Below are positions 23,077 to 32,675 of a stretch of 64,000 bases of DNA, in pieces (the stretch's first letter is position 1; every line of letters starts with the position of its first letter). The position numbers and the translations under genes were made by a program. Under the pieces are notes generated by a model, which did no database searches, had not been told where the DNA came from, and saw only the letters and a list, made by a program, of their open reading frames with translations. The stretch spans positions 1 through 64,000 of the forward strand of contig NZ_FPBO01000038.1 in NCBI RefSeq assembly GCF_900116645.1. Direction: 5' to 3'. Origin of the DNA: Pseudoduganella namucuonensis (GTDB lineage: Bacteria > Pseudomonadota > Gammaproteobacteria > Burkholderiales > Burkholderiaceae_D).

Positions 23077-25191
23077 ATGCCCATGATGAATCACCACCTT
23101 GCCGTAGACGCACCGGCGCGACACGCCGGAACCAAGCTCAAGAAACTCGCCCTCGCGTGGACGCTGGCGCTCACCGCGCTCGGCTCCGGCCACGCCGGCG
23201 CGCAGGGCGCCGAGATCCGTCCGGACTGGCCCGGCGCGGGCCAGCTGTTCGTCGGCACCAACTACCAGCCGGTGGACCGCAGCCGCGAACAGGTGGTGCA
23301 AGACATCGCGCTGATGAAGCAATCCGGCTTCAAGATCGTGCGCATGGGCGACCTGTCGTGGGACTATTTCGAGCCGTCCGAGGGCAAGTTCGAATTCGCC
23401 ACCTTCGACTGGATCATGGACCAGATGCACGCCGCCGGCATCAAGGTCATCCTCGACATTCCCGGCCAGCCGGCGCCGCTGTGGCTGCACCACCGCTATC
23501 CCGGCGCCAACCTGGTCAGCCAGCAAGGCACGCGCCTGGACCCGGCCGAGCGCTACATGGACAACAACAGCGACCCCGACTACCGGCGCCTGGTGAAACG
23601 CCTGGCCGACACCCTCACCAAGCGCTACGCCAAGCATCCCGCGCTGCAGGTGATCGGCTACAACAACGAGATCGGCAACGGCTACCTGTCGTACTCGGAG
23701 GCCGACCGCAAGCGCTTCATCGTCTGGCTGCAAAAGAAATACGGCACCATCGCCGCGCTGAACAAGGCCTGGGCCACGCAGCGCTGGTCGCGCAAGATCA
23801 ACGTGTGGGACGAGGTGCGCCTGCCCTACGCCGAGGGGCCCGGTCCGTTCGAGCGCCAGCTGGACCTGCGCCGCTACTGGTCCGACGTCAACATCGCCAA
23901 CCTGAAGGACCTGGACGCGATCCGCCGGAAAAACACGCCGGACAAGCCGGCCATCTCCAACCTGTGGGACAGCGCCGGACGCAAGGGCTTCGACTACCTG
24001 TCGACCTACCGCGAGTACGCCAACTACGGCGCCATGGGCTTCTACCCAGGCGCGCCGGTCAGCTCCGGCTACGAGGCGCTGATGATGAAGGCCGGCATGT
24101 CGACGCCGATCTGGTTCAACGAGTTCACCGCCGGCGGCCCGGGCTACTACGGCACCAAGGGGCGCTCGCGCATGTGGGCCCATTTCGGCCTGCTGCTGGG
24201 CTCGCAGGCGGTGCTGGCGTGGACCTACAACAGCCACCTGGGCGGCGAGGAGCAGGCCCTGTTCGGCCTGCTCGACCATGACGACCGGCCGTCCTGGAAG
24301 CTGGGCGAGTTCGCCACCATCGCGGCCGACTTCGCCAAGCTGGAAAAGCTGGGCTTCCCGCGCATGACCCAGCCGAAAGTGGCCTTCGCCTATTCGTTCG
24401 ACAACATGCAGGCCACCAACCCGGTCGGACCGCAGGCGACCAACACCGTGCGCCAGTACCTCGCCACGCCCTACCTGGTGCAGGCGCACAACGCCTTCGA
24501 GCCGCTGTTCAAGGACAACATCGACGCCGCCGTCATCAACATCGCGCACGAGGACCTGAGCCGCTACAAGCTGCTGGTGGTGCCGGGCATGTACCTGATC
24601 GACAAGGCCGGCACCGAGGCGATCCGCAAGTTCGTCGCCGACGGCGGCACCGTCATCATGACCGCCGTGTCGGCCAAGGTGGACGGCCACAACCAGTGGC
24701 ACGCCACGCCCCTGCCGGGCGGCCTGACCGACGTCTTCGGGCTGCGCACCAACGAGTTCTACAACGGCGGCACCCTGGTCACCAAGATCGGCGGCGAGGA
24801 AGTGAAGGGCTCGAACGGCCACTACGAGGTGCTGGAGCCGTCCACCGCGGAGACGCTGGCGCGCTTCTCGAACGTGGACGGCGCGCCGCCGTCCATCACC
24901 GTCAACAACTACGGCAAGGGCCGCGCGATCTACGTCGCCACGCCGGCGCAGCCGGAGATCATGCGCCCGCTGTACCGCCAGCTGTACGCCAGCCTGGGCA
25001 TCTCGCCTGGACCGAAGACGCCGGACGGCGTGTACGCGCGCGCCGTCGAGGGCCGGGTGCTGTACGTGAACACCACCGGCGAGCCCAAGGACGTCGCCAT
25101 CGACGGCGCCATGACCGGTGTGCTCTCGGGCAAACAATATTCAGGCACGCTGCGGCTCGAGCCGCTGGGCGTCGACCTGCTGGCCAAATGA
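23077..25191 (+). CDS. Secreted GH42 beta-galactosidase (second type)
   Basis: Starting at ATG 23077 (23083 and 23086 are alternatives) the protein has 704 residues with a signal peptide cut near SGHAGAQ. The GH42 barrel shows acid/base E198 in GYNNEIGNGY and nucleophile E349 in IWFNEFTAGGPG. A glutamine-amidotransferase-like trimerisation domain (about 415-590) and a C-terminal beta domain follow. It is only distantly similar to the GH42 at 8287, so a different linkage or aglycone preference is likely. It opens a long plus-strand run reaching the TonB receptor at 34030; the fucosidase begins 10 bp later. Confidence 0.9.
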   Translation: MPMMNHHLAVDAPARHAGTKLKKLALAWTLALTALGSGHAGAQGAEIRPDWPGAGQLFVGTNYQPVDRSREQVVQDIALMKQSGFKIVRMGDLSWDYFEPSEGKFEFATFDWIMDQMHAAGIKVILDIPGQPAPLWLHHRYPGANLVSQQGTRLDPAERYMDNNSDPDYRRLVKRLADTLTKRYAKHPALQVIGYNNEIGNGYLSYSEADRKRFIVWLQKKYGTIAALNKAWATQRWSRKINVWDEVRLPYAEGPGPFERQLDLRRYWSDVNIANLKDLDAIRRKNTPDKPAISNLWDSAGRKGFDYLSTYREYANYGAMGFYPGAPVSSGYEALMMKAGMSTPIWFNEFTAGGPGYYGTKGRSRMWAHFGLLLGSQAVLAWTYNSHLGGEEQALFGLLDHDDRPSWKLGEFATIAADFAKLEKLGFPRMTQPKVAFAYSFDNMQATNPVGPQATNTVRQYLATPYLVQAHNAFEPLFKDNIDAAVINIAHEDLSRYKLLVVPGMYLIDKAGTEAIRKFVADGGTVIMTAVSAKVDGHNQWHATPLPGGLTDVFGLRTNEFYNGGTLVTKIGGEEVKGSNGHYEVLEPSTAETLARFSNVDGAPPSITVNNYGKGRAIYVATPAQPEIMRPLYRQLYASLGISPGPKTPDGVYARAVEGRVLYVNTTGEPKDVAIDGAMTGVLSGKQYSGTLRLEPLGVDLLAK

Positions 25192-25201
25192 GGAGGACGC
25201 C

Positions 25202-27518
25202 ATGAAAGCAAACCCATCGATTTCCCTCGCTTCGGCGCTGGCGCTGGCGTTGTTGAGCGGCGGCGCGGCCGCCGCCGAAGTCCATCCCCTACGCCACCGG
25301 CCACGTCGTCGCCGAGGGCGACACGCCGGCCGTCATCGCCGAAAAGGCCGCGAAGGTCTTGCCGCGCCCCAACCAGAGCGCCTGGATGCGGCTCGAGCGC
25401 ACCTTCTTCCTGCACTACGGCGTCAACACCGCCAACGAGGTGGAGTGGGGCAGCGGGCGCGAAACGCCGGCCATGTTCAACCCCAGCGCGCTGGACGCGA
25501 AGCAGTGGCTGCGCGCGGTCAAGCAGTTCGACGGCAAGATGCTGGTGCTGGTGGCCAAGCACCACGACGGCTTTTCGATGTGGCCGAGCCGCTACACCGG
25601 CCATTCGTCCGCCGCCAGCCCCTGGCGCGGCGGCAAGGGCGACCTGGTGCGCGAGGTGGCCGACGCCGCGCGCGCGTCCGGCGTCAAGCTGGGCATCTAC
25701 CTGTCGCCGGCCGACCTGTACCAGCTCAAAACCAATCCGACCAACCCGGCCGGCTACTACGGCAACGGCAGCCCCAAGCTGAAGTCGACCATCCCCACCG
25801 ATCCGGCCAGCTTCAAGAGCGACCCGTCGAAGGGCCGCGCGCCGACCCCGGGATTCAAGACCTTTTCCTACGAGGTGAACGACTACAACCGCTACTTCCT
25901 CAACCAGCTGTATGAATTGCTGACGCAATACGGCCCGGTGCACGAGGTGTGGTTCGACGGCGCCAACCCCGACCCCAGCGTGCCCGAGACCTACGACTAC
26001 ACGGCCTGGTACGACCTGATCCGCAAGCTGCAGCCGGACGCCGTCATCATGGGCAAGGGGCCGGACGTGCGCTGGGTCGGCACCGAAAGCGGCTACGGCC
26101 GCACCACCGAGTGGAGCGTGGTGCCGCTGCCGACCGCGCCCGAGCGCTTCCAGTGGCCGGACATGCACGGCGACCTGGGCGGGCGCGAACTGCTCAAGCC
26201 GGGATCGCACCTGACCTGGTACCCGGCCGAGACCAACGTGACCATGCTGGCCAACGGCCAGTGGTTCTGGGCCCGCGACAAGCGCCCGCGCCCGGTGACG
26301 CAGCTGGTGGACATCTATTATTCGTCGATCGGCCGCAACGGCAACCTGATCCTGAACCTGTCGCCCGACAGCCGCGGCCTGGTGCCGGACGACCAGATGA
26401 CGGCGCTGGGCCAGATGGCCGAGATCGTGAAGAGCACCTTCGGCCGCAACCTGGCGGCCGGCGCCAGGGTCACGGCCGACCACGCCGCGCCCAGGCGCGC
26501 CGCGGCGGCCACGCTGGACGGCAGCCTCGACAGCTGGTGGGAAGCGGCGCCGGGCCGCCATGGCGGCGCGCTGACACTGACCATGCCCAAGCCGGTCAGC
26601 TTCGACGTGGTGTCGCTGCAGGAGGCCGTGGACCGCCGCGGCCAGCGCATCGAATCGTTCGCGCTGGAGACCTGGAACGGCGCCGACTGGGTGGCGGCCG
26701 AGCACATCGCCTCGGACACGCTGACCACCGTCGGCCACCGCCGCCTGGTGCGCCTGCGCGCGCCCGTGACCACCGACCGCGTGCGCGTGCGCATCACCGG
26801 CGCGCGCCTGGAACCGTCGCTGGCCGAGATCGGCCTGTACAAGCAGTCGGTGGACCTGCTGCCGCCGGCCATCGCCGACCGCGACGCCGAGGGCAGGGTG
26901 GGCATCAGCCACCCCGGCGGCGGCACCATTGTCTACACCACCGACGGCTCCGAGCCCACCGCCAAGTCGCCGGTGTACGGCGCGCCGCTGGCGCTGGCGG
27001 CCAGCGGCGTGGTCAAGGCCGCGCGGCTGCTGCCCGGCGGGCGCCTCGGCGTCATGGGCCGGCGCGACTTCATCGGCCTGTCGCCGCGCGGCTGGAAGGT
27101 GGTGGCGGTGGACAGCGAGGAAGCGGGGCAGGGCGGCGCCTCGGCCATCGACGGCGATCCGGCCACCCACTGGAACACGCGCTGGGAGTCGGAACGCCCG
27201 AAAACGCCGCACGCCATCACGGTCGACATGGGCCGGGCGCGGCGCATCGGCGGCCTGGTCTACCTGCCGCGGCAGGACGGCCAGCTCAACGGCACGGTCG
27301 AGAACTACCGCTTCGAGACCAGCGCGGACGGCGTGCACTGGGGCACCGCCGTCGAGCGCGGCACCTTCGCCAACATCCGCAACAACCCGGACTGGCAGCA
27401 GGCGCGCTTCACCCCGGTGGACGCCCGCTATTTCCGCTTCACCGCGCTGGACGACGTCTGGCGCAACGGCTCGACCAACGCCGCGGAGCTGTCCGTGATC
27501 CCGGCCGGATCCGATTGA
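25202..27518 (+). CDS. Secreted GH29 alpha-L-fucosidase with CBM32-like domain, frameshifted near 25283
   Basis: The ATG at 25202, after AGGAGG, opens a signal peptide (MKANPSISLASALALALLSG, then GAAAAEV). The fucosidase continues in another frame from IPYATGHVVAEGD at 25284. One extra C at 25282/25283 breaks the reading frame; removing it gives a ~771-residue protein. The GH29 domain holds the nucleophile D252 in VHEVWFDGANPD. Then come a chitobiase-C-like stretch (TIVYTTDGSEPTAKSPVYG) and an F5/8C (CBM32-type) domain at the end. The enzyme removes terminal alpha-L-fucose, for example from fucosylated xyloglucan. Sequencing error or true inactivation cannot be separated here. Confidence 0.85.
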
Positions 27519-27558
27519 CCGGTGGCCCATTCCACGCCGACTTAAGACGACTTCATCC

Positions 27559-27894
27559 ATGAATGTGATCCTCCAAGGGGGCGCCGCGCGCGCCGCCCTG
27601 CGCCGCCTCGCGGCGGTATTCCTCGTGGCGCTCGCCGCGCTGGGCTGCGGCCACGCCGCCGCCGGCGAGCGCCTGTCGCTGGACGCCGGCCGGCGCTTCC
27701 TGCAGGGCGACGTGCCGCTGCCCTCCATCACCACCGACGGCGTGCACGCCAACCCGGCCATGAAGGACGGCCGCTGGACGCTGCCGGTGGCGAAGGGGCC
27801 GGCGTGGCGCACGCTGACCGTGCCGCTGGAGGCGCGGCAGGACCAGCCTTCCGGCCTCGTCGGCCCGGTGCTGGTTGAGGCGGGCGCGCCATGA
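27559..27894 (+). CDS. Small secreted protein of unknown function
   Basis: The 111-residue frame begins with a signal-like N-terminus (RRLAAVFLVALAALGCGHAA). The mature part starts ERLSLDAGRRFLQGDVPLP and recalls the first strands of GH2-type sugar-binding domains, then ends abruptly. It could be a remnant of a larger hydrolase or a genuine small periplasmic protein. Its stop overlaps the next start (ATGA at 27891-27894), so the two are translationally coupled. No clear ribosome site precedes its own ATG. Confidence 0.5.
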   Translation: MNVILQGGAARAALRRLAAVFLVALAALGCGHAAAGERLSLDAGRRFLQGDVPLPSITTDGVHANPAMKDGRWTLPVAKGPAWRTLTVPLEARQDQPSGLVGPVLVEAGAP

Positions 27895-30284
27895 GGGCGG
27901 CGCTGATCCTGATCGCGCTGGCGGGCGCCGTGGTCGCCCCGTGCGGCGTGGCGGCCGCCGAGACCGTCGCCCGCCACGCCGCAGTCGCCGGCGATGCCTC
28001 CGGCGCCGGCAAAGTCGCCGTCCGCGACGGCAAGTCGCTGGCGGCGGCGCTGCGGCGCGCGCGCGCCGACCGGCGCATCCGGCATATCGAGCTGGCCGCC
28101 GGCACCTACGAGCTGGCGGCGCCGCTGCTCATCGACGAACGCCTGTCTGGCGGCGCCGGCGCGCCCTTCGTGCTGTCGGCCGCGCCGGGCGCGCGGCCCG
28201 TGCTGAGCGGCGCGACGCGCCTGCCCGCGCTGCGATGGCAGCCCTGGCGGGACGGCGTCTGGCGCGCCCGCTACGCCGGCCCGGCGTTCCAGCGGATGTG
28301 GCTGGGACAGCGGGCCCTGGTGCGCGCCCGCTATCCCAACGTCGACCCGGCGCAGGCCGGCTTCGGCGGCGCGGCCGACGCCACCTCGCCCGAACGCGTG
28401 GCGCGCTGGAGCGACCCGGCCGGCGCCGTGCTGCACGCGCTGCACGGCAACCAGTGGGGCGGCGTGCAAGTGCCGATACTGGGCAAGAACGCCGACGGCG
28501 GCCTGGCCTACGGCGCCCAGACCGGCAACAACCGCATCATGCCGCCCAGCGAGCGCGACCGCTACGTCGAGAACGTGTTCGAGGAGTTGGACGCGCCCGG
28601 CGAATGGTTCGACGACCGCAAGCGGGGCTGGCTCTACTTCAAGCCGCTGGCCGCGGCGCGGCCGCCGGCCACGGGCTTCCGGGCCGGCGCGCACGAGGCG
28701 CTGATCCGCGTCGAGGGCGGCAAGGCCGAGGTGCGCCACGTGCGCGTCCGCGGCCTGCGCTTCCAGGACACCGAACCGACCTTCCTGAAGGCGGTCGAGC
28801 CGCTGCTGCGCTCGGACTGGAAGTTTTACCGCGCCGGCGCGGTGACGATAGAAAACGCGCGCGACGTGCGCGTCGAGGACGGCGATTTCACCGAACTGGG
28901 CGGCCACGCCATCGTGGTCAGCGGCCGCGCGCGGGAAGTGCGGCTGAGCGGCAACCACATCCACGACATCGGCGGCACGGCGCTGGCCTTCGTCGGCCGT
29001 CCGGCGGCGGTGCGTTCGCCGCTGTTCGAATACCAGGAACGGCTCGACGTGGCCGCGCTGGATCCGGTCCCCGGCCCGCGGAGCGACGACTATCCCCGGG
29101 ATTCGGCGGCGGTGGACAACCTGATCCACGACATCGGCCGGATCGACCGCCAGGCGACCGGGGTGCAGATCGCGATGGCGGCGCGCATCACGGTCGACCA
29201 CAATTCCATCTACCGGGTGCCGCGCGCCGGCATCAACATCGGCGACGGCACTTGGGGCGGGCACCGCATCACCCACAACGACGTGTTCGACACGGTGCGC
29301 GAGACGGGCGACCACGGCGCCTTCAACAGCTGGGGCCGCGACCGCTACTGGCATCCGGACCGCAAGGAGATGGAGCGCCGGGTGGCGGCCGATCCCAAGC
29401 TGCCGCTGCTGGACGCGATCGAACCCATCCTCATGCGGCGCAACCGCTTCCGCAGCGACCACGGCTGGGACATCGACCTGGACGACGGCGCCTCGAACTA
29501 CGTGATCGAGGAAAACCTGATGCTGGCGGGCGGCCTGAAGCTGCGCGAGGGCTTCGCCCGCGTGGTGCGCAACAACATCATGGTCAACGGCACCTTCCAC
29601 CCGCACGTGTGGTTCGACGACAGCGGCGACGTGTTCGAGTCCAACCTCGTGATGGCGCCGTACCAGCCGATCGAGATTCCCCGCTGGGGCCGCAGTGTGG
29701 ACCGCAACCTGTTCGTCGGCGGCGGCCTGGCCGAGGCCAGGGCGCGCGGCACCGACGCCGGCTCGGCCGAGGGCGACCCCGGCTTCGCCGCGCCCGCCAA
29801 GGGCGACTACACGGTCACCAACGCGGCGCTGGCCCGGCGCGTCGGCTTCGTCAACTTTCCGATGGACGACTTCGGTGTGCGCCCCGCGCGCCTGAAGGCG
29901 CTGGCCGCCGCGCCGGACTTCCCGGCGCCGTCCGCCGGCGGACCCGGCGCGCCGCGGCAGGCCGCCGGCACGCTGGCGGGCTTGCTGCTCAAACCGGTCG
30001 AAACGCTGGGCGAGCAATCGGCCGCCGGGCTGGCGTCGGCGTCCGGCCTGTGGGTGCTGGAGGTGGAGGCGGGCGGGCCCGGCCAGGCGGCCGGATTGCT
30101 GCCGCGCGACGTCATCGTCGGCGCCGGACGGGACACGCCGGGATCGTTCCGGCCGATCGCCGACCTCGCCTCCTTGCGCGCGCTGCTGGCGGCGGGCCGC
30201 GAGCTGGACCTGGTGGTGGTGCGCGCGCAGGCCAGGATCGCGGTCCGGTGGCCGCGCGCGGGCGGCGCCGGCGTCGAACGATGA
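27891..30284 (+). CDS. Secreted right-handed beta-helix protein, GH141-like, with C-terminal PDZ domain
   Basis: The 797-residue protein has a signal peptide (cut after CGVAAAE). An N-terminal DUF1565-like segment includes IELAAGTYELAAPLLID and a cap with LYFKPLAAARP, and is followed by parallel beta-helix coils (about 240-610; HVRVRGLRFQDTEPTF, VDHNSIYRVPRAGINIGDG). Residues about 715-790 look like a PDZ domain (VLEVEAGGPGQAAGLLPRDV). The helix architecture matches GH141-type enzymes, which include an alpha-L-fucosidase and xylanases. It follows the GH29 gene. The catalytic residues cannot be named with confidence. Confidence 0.7.
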   Translation: MRAALILIALAGAVVAPCGVAAAETVARHAAVAGDASGAGKVAVRDGKSLAAALRRARADRRIRHIELAAGTYELAAPLLIDERLSGGAGAPFVLSAAPGARPVLSGATRLPALRWQPWRDGVWRARYAGPAFQRMWLGQRALVRARYPNVDPAQAGFGGAADATSPERVARWSDPAGAVLHALHGNQWGGVQVPILGKNADGGLAYGAQTGNNRIMPPSERDRYVENVFEELDAPGEWFDDRKRGWLYFKPLAAARPPATGFRAGAHEALIRVEGGKAEVRHVRVRGLRFQDTEPTFLKAVEPLLRSDWKFYRAGAVTIENARDVRVEDGDFTELGGHAIVVSGRAREVRLSGNHIHDIGGTALAFVGRPAAVRSPLFEYQERLDVAALDPVPGPRSDDYPRDSAAVDNLIHDIGRIDRQATGVQIAMAARITVDHNSIYRVPRAGINIGDGTWGGHRITHNDVFDTVRETGDHGAFNSWGRDRYWHPDRKEMERRVAADPKLPLLDAIEPILMRRNRFRSDHGWDIDLDDGASNYVIEENLMLAGGLKLREGFARVVRNNIMVNGTFHPHVWFDDSGDVFESNLVMAPYQPIEIPRWGRSVDRNLFVGGGLAEARARGTDAGSAEGDPGFAAPAKGDYTVTNAALARRVGFVNFPMDDFGVRPARLKALAAAPDFPAPSAGGPGAPRQAAGTLAGLLLKPVETLGEQSAAGLASASGLWVLEVEAGGPGQAAGLLPRDVIVGAGRDTPGSFRPIADLASLRALLAAGRELDLVVVRAQARIAVRWPRAGGAGVER

Positions 30285-30293
30285 GTTTTCAGT

Positions 30294-30322
30294 GGCTTCA
30301 ACGACGGCTGGCCGTTGAAGCC
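30294..30322 (+). terminator. Hairpin between the beta-helix and GH9 genes
   Basis: GGCTTCAACG (30294-30303) pairs perfectly with CGTTGAAGCC (30313-30322). A second GC stem (CCCCGGC/GCCGGGG) follows at about 30328-30346. Neither is followed by T, so they may stabilise or partially terminate the long transcript rather than end it. Confidence 0.4.
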
Positions 30323-30389
30323 GCGAACCCCGGCGCACCGCCGGGGGGGCGTGACGAGTCCGGCTTGATACACCTATAACGGAGATTAC

Positions 30390-32582
30390 ATGGACTTAAA
30401 GAAAAGCGTGTTGCTGATCATGGCCGCACTGGGCGCGCCGGCATGGGCGCAGACCTGCCAACCCAGCGCCACCACCCCTTACTTCAACCTCAACGGCACC
30501 ACCGCATGGGTGGTGAAGTCCTCGGCCACCGTGAACACGGGCACCACCGTCGCGCTCGGGCCGCAGCCGTTCTCCGGCAGCTGGTCGTGGGCCGGCTGCG
30601 GCACCTCGGGTTCGTCCCGCGAGCAGACCATCAAGCTCACCAACACCGGCACCACCGCCACCACCTGCACGGCCACCGCCACCTTCACCAACAGCTGCGG
30701 CGCCCAGACCACCCAGCAGTACAACTTCACCATCTGGCCGGCGATGGCCGCCAACGCCGGCAAGTTCATCGTGGTCGACCAGTTCGGCTACCCGACCGAC
30801 TCGAAGAAGGTGGCGGTGCTGCGCAGGCCCATGGTTGGCTACGACGCCAACGGCGAAACCTTCTGGCCCCAACAGCTCAGAGTGGTGAACTCGGCCACGG
30901 GCGCCACCGTGAAAGAGCCATGGTGGCCCACGGATTGGAATGGCGGGGCGACCGACCCGGTGTCGGGCGACAAGGTGTGGTGGTACGACTTCAGCGACCT
31001 CAAGACCCCGGGCACCTATGAGATCGTCGACAGCGGCGGCCAGCGGTCGGCGCGCTTCGAGATCGGCGACAACGTCTACCGCAACGTGCTGATCCAGGCC
31101 GTCAAGATGTTCTATTACCAGCGCGCAGGCCAAGCCAAGAGCGCGTCCCAGGTCGGCTTCCCCTGGGCCGACGGCGCCAGCCACCTGGGTGCCGGGCAAG
31201 ACCCGCAGGCGCGGCGTTTCCTCGACAAGAACAACGCCAGCACCGCGCGCGACCTGCGCGGCGGCTGGTTCGACGCCGGCGACTATAACAAGTACACCCC
31301 CTGGGCGGCCGGCTACACCCAGGACTTGATGGACATCTACCGCGAGAACCCGACGGTCTTCACCGACGACTTCGGCATCGCCGAGTCGTACAACGGCATT
31401 CCGGACATCCTCGACGAAGCGAAGTGGGGCCTGGACTGGCTCAAGCGCATGCAGAACAGCAACGGCTCGGTGCTGTCGATCGAGGGCATCGGGGGCGCCA
31501 CGCCGCCGTCGTCCGACACCGCCCCCAGCTACTACGGCGACGCCAGCACCAACGCCACGCTGGCGGCGGCCGGGGCCTTTGCCTCGGGCGCCAAGGCCTT
31601 GGGCGCCCTGAACAACCCGGCGCTGAACACCTATGCGGCGGACCTGCTGGTGCGCGCCAAGAATGCCTGGAACTGGGCGCTGGCCAACCCCAACGTGCTG
31701 TTCTATAACAACAGCGCGGCGCACGGGACCGAGGGCCTGGGCGCCGGCCAGCAGGAAGGTAGCGACGGCGATCGCGAGGAGGGGCGCCTGAACGCGGCCA
31801 TCAAGCTGTACGCCGCCACCGGGGAGACCATCTACCGCGACTATGTCGATGCGAACTACACCAAGTCAAACCTGATGCAAAACTGGAACCTGTCGGGGTT
31901 CAGCGCCGGCCCGGCACGCACCCTGCTGTACTACACCTCGCTGCCCGGCGCGACCCAAACCGTGGCCAGCGCGATCCGCGCGCGCTACCTCGACCTGATG
32001 GAACGGACCGAATGGTACGACGGTTGGGCCAGGATCGATCAGCAGGCCGACCCGTACCGCGCTTTCATTGGCGGCTACAAATGGTCCAGCAATGCCGTCA
32101 AGGCCCATATGGGCACGCTGTACACGTCGGAAGGCTACTACGGCATCAGCCACCATACGCCCGACCAGGTGTCCAACGCCGCGCTGGACTACGTGCACTA
32201 CCTGCACGGCGTGAACCCGTTTGGCAAGGTCTATCTCAGCAACATGAAAAGCTTCGGGGCCGAGAATTCGGTGAACCAGATCTGGCACGGCTGGTTCAAC
32301 AACGGCAGCCCGTGGGACGACGCCCAGAACTCGCTCTACGGCCCTGCGCCGGGGTACCTGGTCGGCGGCCCGGCCGGCGGCGATTACAGCTGGGCCGAAG
32401 GCTGCCTCGCCAATAATGATTGCCCGGGCGCGACCAGGCCGGTGCCTCCTTTGGACCAACCGCCGATGAAGACCTACAAGGACTTCAACGACGGCTGGCC
32501 GTATAACACGTGGTCGATCAGCGAGCCGTCCAATGGCTACCAGTTGGCCTACATCCGGCTGCTGGCCCGCTTCGTGAAGTAA
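30390..32582 (+). CDS. Secreted GH9 endoglucanase
   Basis: The 730-residue enzyme has a signal peptide (cut after PAWAQ) and an N-terminal ~95-residue module with two Cys pairs (GSWSWAGCGTSGSSREQT, TATFTNSCGAQTTQ). A CelD_N immunoglobulin-like domain (about 120-225; FIVVDQFGYPTDSKKVAVLR) is followed by the GH9 (alpha/alpha)6 barrel. Catalytic features are the Asp pair in WFDAGDYNKYTPW and a C-terminal general acid E712 in SISEPSNGYQL. It cleaves internal beta-1,4 links in cellulose or xyloglucan. The N-terminal module looks like one seen in other plant-wall enzymes and may bind glycan. An ACGGAG ribosome site precedes the ATG. Confidence 0.93.
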   Translation: MDLKKSVLLIMAALGAPAWAQTCQPSATTPYFNLNGTTAWVVKSSATVNTGTTVALGPQPFSGSWSWAGCGTSGSSREQTIKLTNTGTTATTCTATATFTNSCGAQTTQQYNFTIWPAMAANAGKFIVVDQFGYPTDSKKVAVLRRPMVGYDANGETFWPQQLRVVNSATGATVKEPWWPTDWNGGATDPVSGDKVWWYDFSDLKTPGTYEIVDSGGQRSARFEIGDNVYRNVLIQAVKMFYYQRAGQAKSASQVGFPWADGASHLGAGQDPQARRFLDKNNASTARDLRGGWFDAGDYNKYTPWAAGYTQDLMDIYRENPTVFTDDFGIAESYNGIPDILDEAKWGLDWLKRMQNSNGSVLSIEGIGGATPPSSDTAPSYYGDASTNATLAAAGAFASGAKALGALNNPALNTYAADLLVRAKNAWNWALANPNVLFYNNSAAHGTEGLGAGQQEGSDGDREEGRLNAAIKLYAATGETIYRDYVDANYTKSNLMQNWNLSGFSAGPARTLLYYTSLPGATQTVASAIRARYLDLMERTEWYDGWARIDQQADPYRAFIGGYKWSSNAVKAHMGTLYTSEGYYGISHHTPDQVSNAALDYVHYLHGVNPFGKVYLSNMKSFGAENSVNQIWHGWFNNGSPWDDAQNSLYGPAPGYLVGGPAGGDYSWAEGCLANNDCPGATRPVPPLDQPPMKTYKDFNDGWPYNTWSISEPSNGYQLAYIRLLARFVK

Positions 32583-32675
32583 GACCCATGCGGACCGGGC
32601 GCCGGATTCGGCGTCCGGTCCCCTGGGAAATTTAAGCAAGTGCATATGAAAGGAATAATGATGAGGGGACATACA

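Noticed and set aside
24930..30338. A very long open frame on the minus strand across the fucosidase, beta-helix and neighbouring genes
   Set aside because: Its translation is dominated by Arg, Ala, Gly, Val and His without domains, and it is antisense to well-supported hydrolases. High GC removes stop codons by chance.
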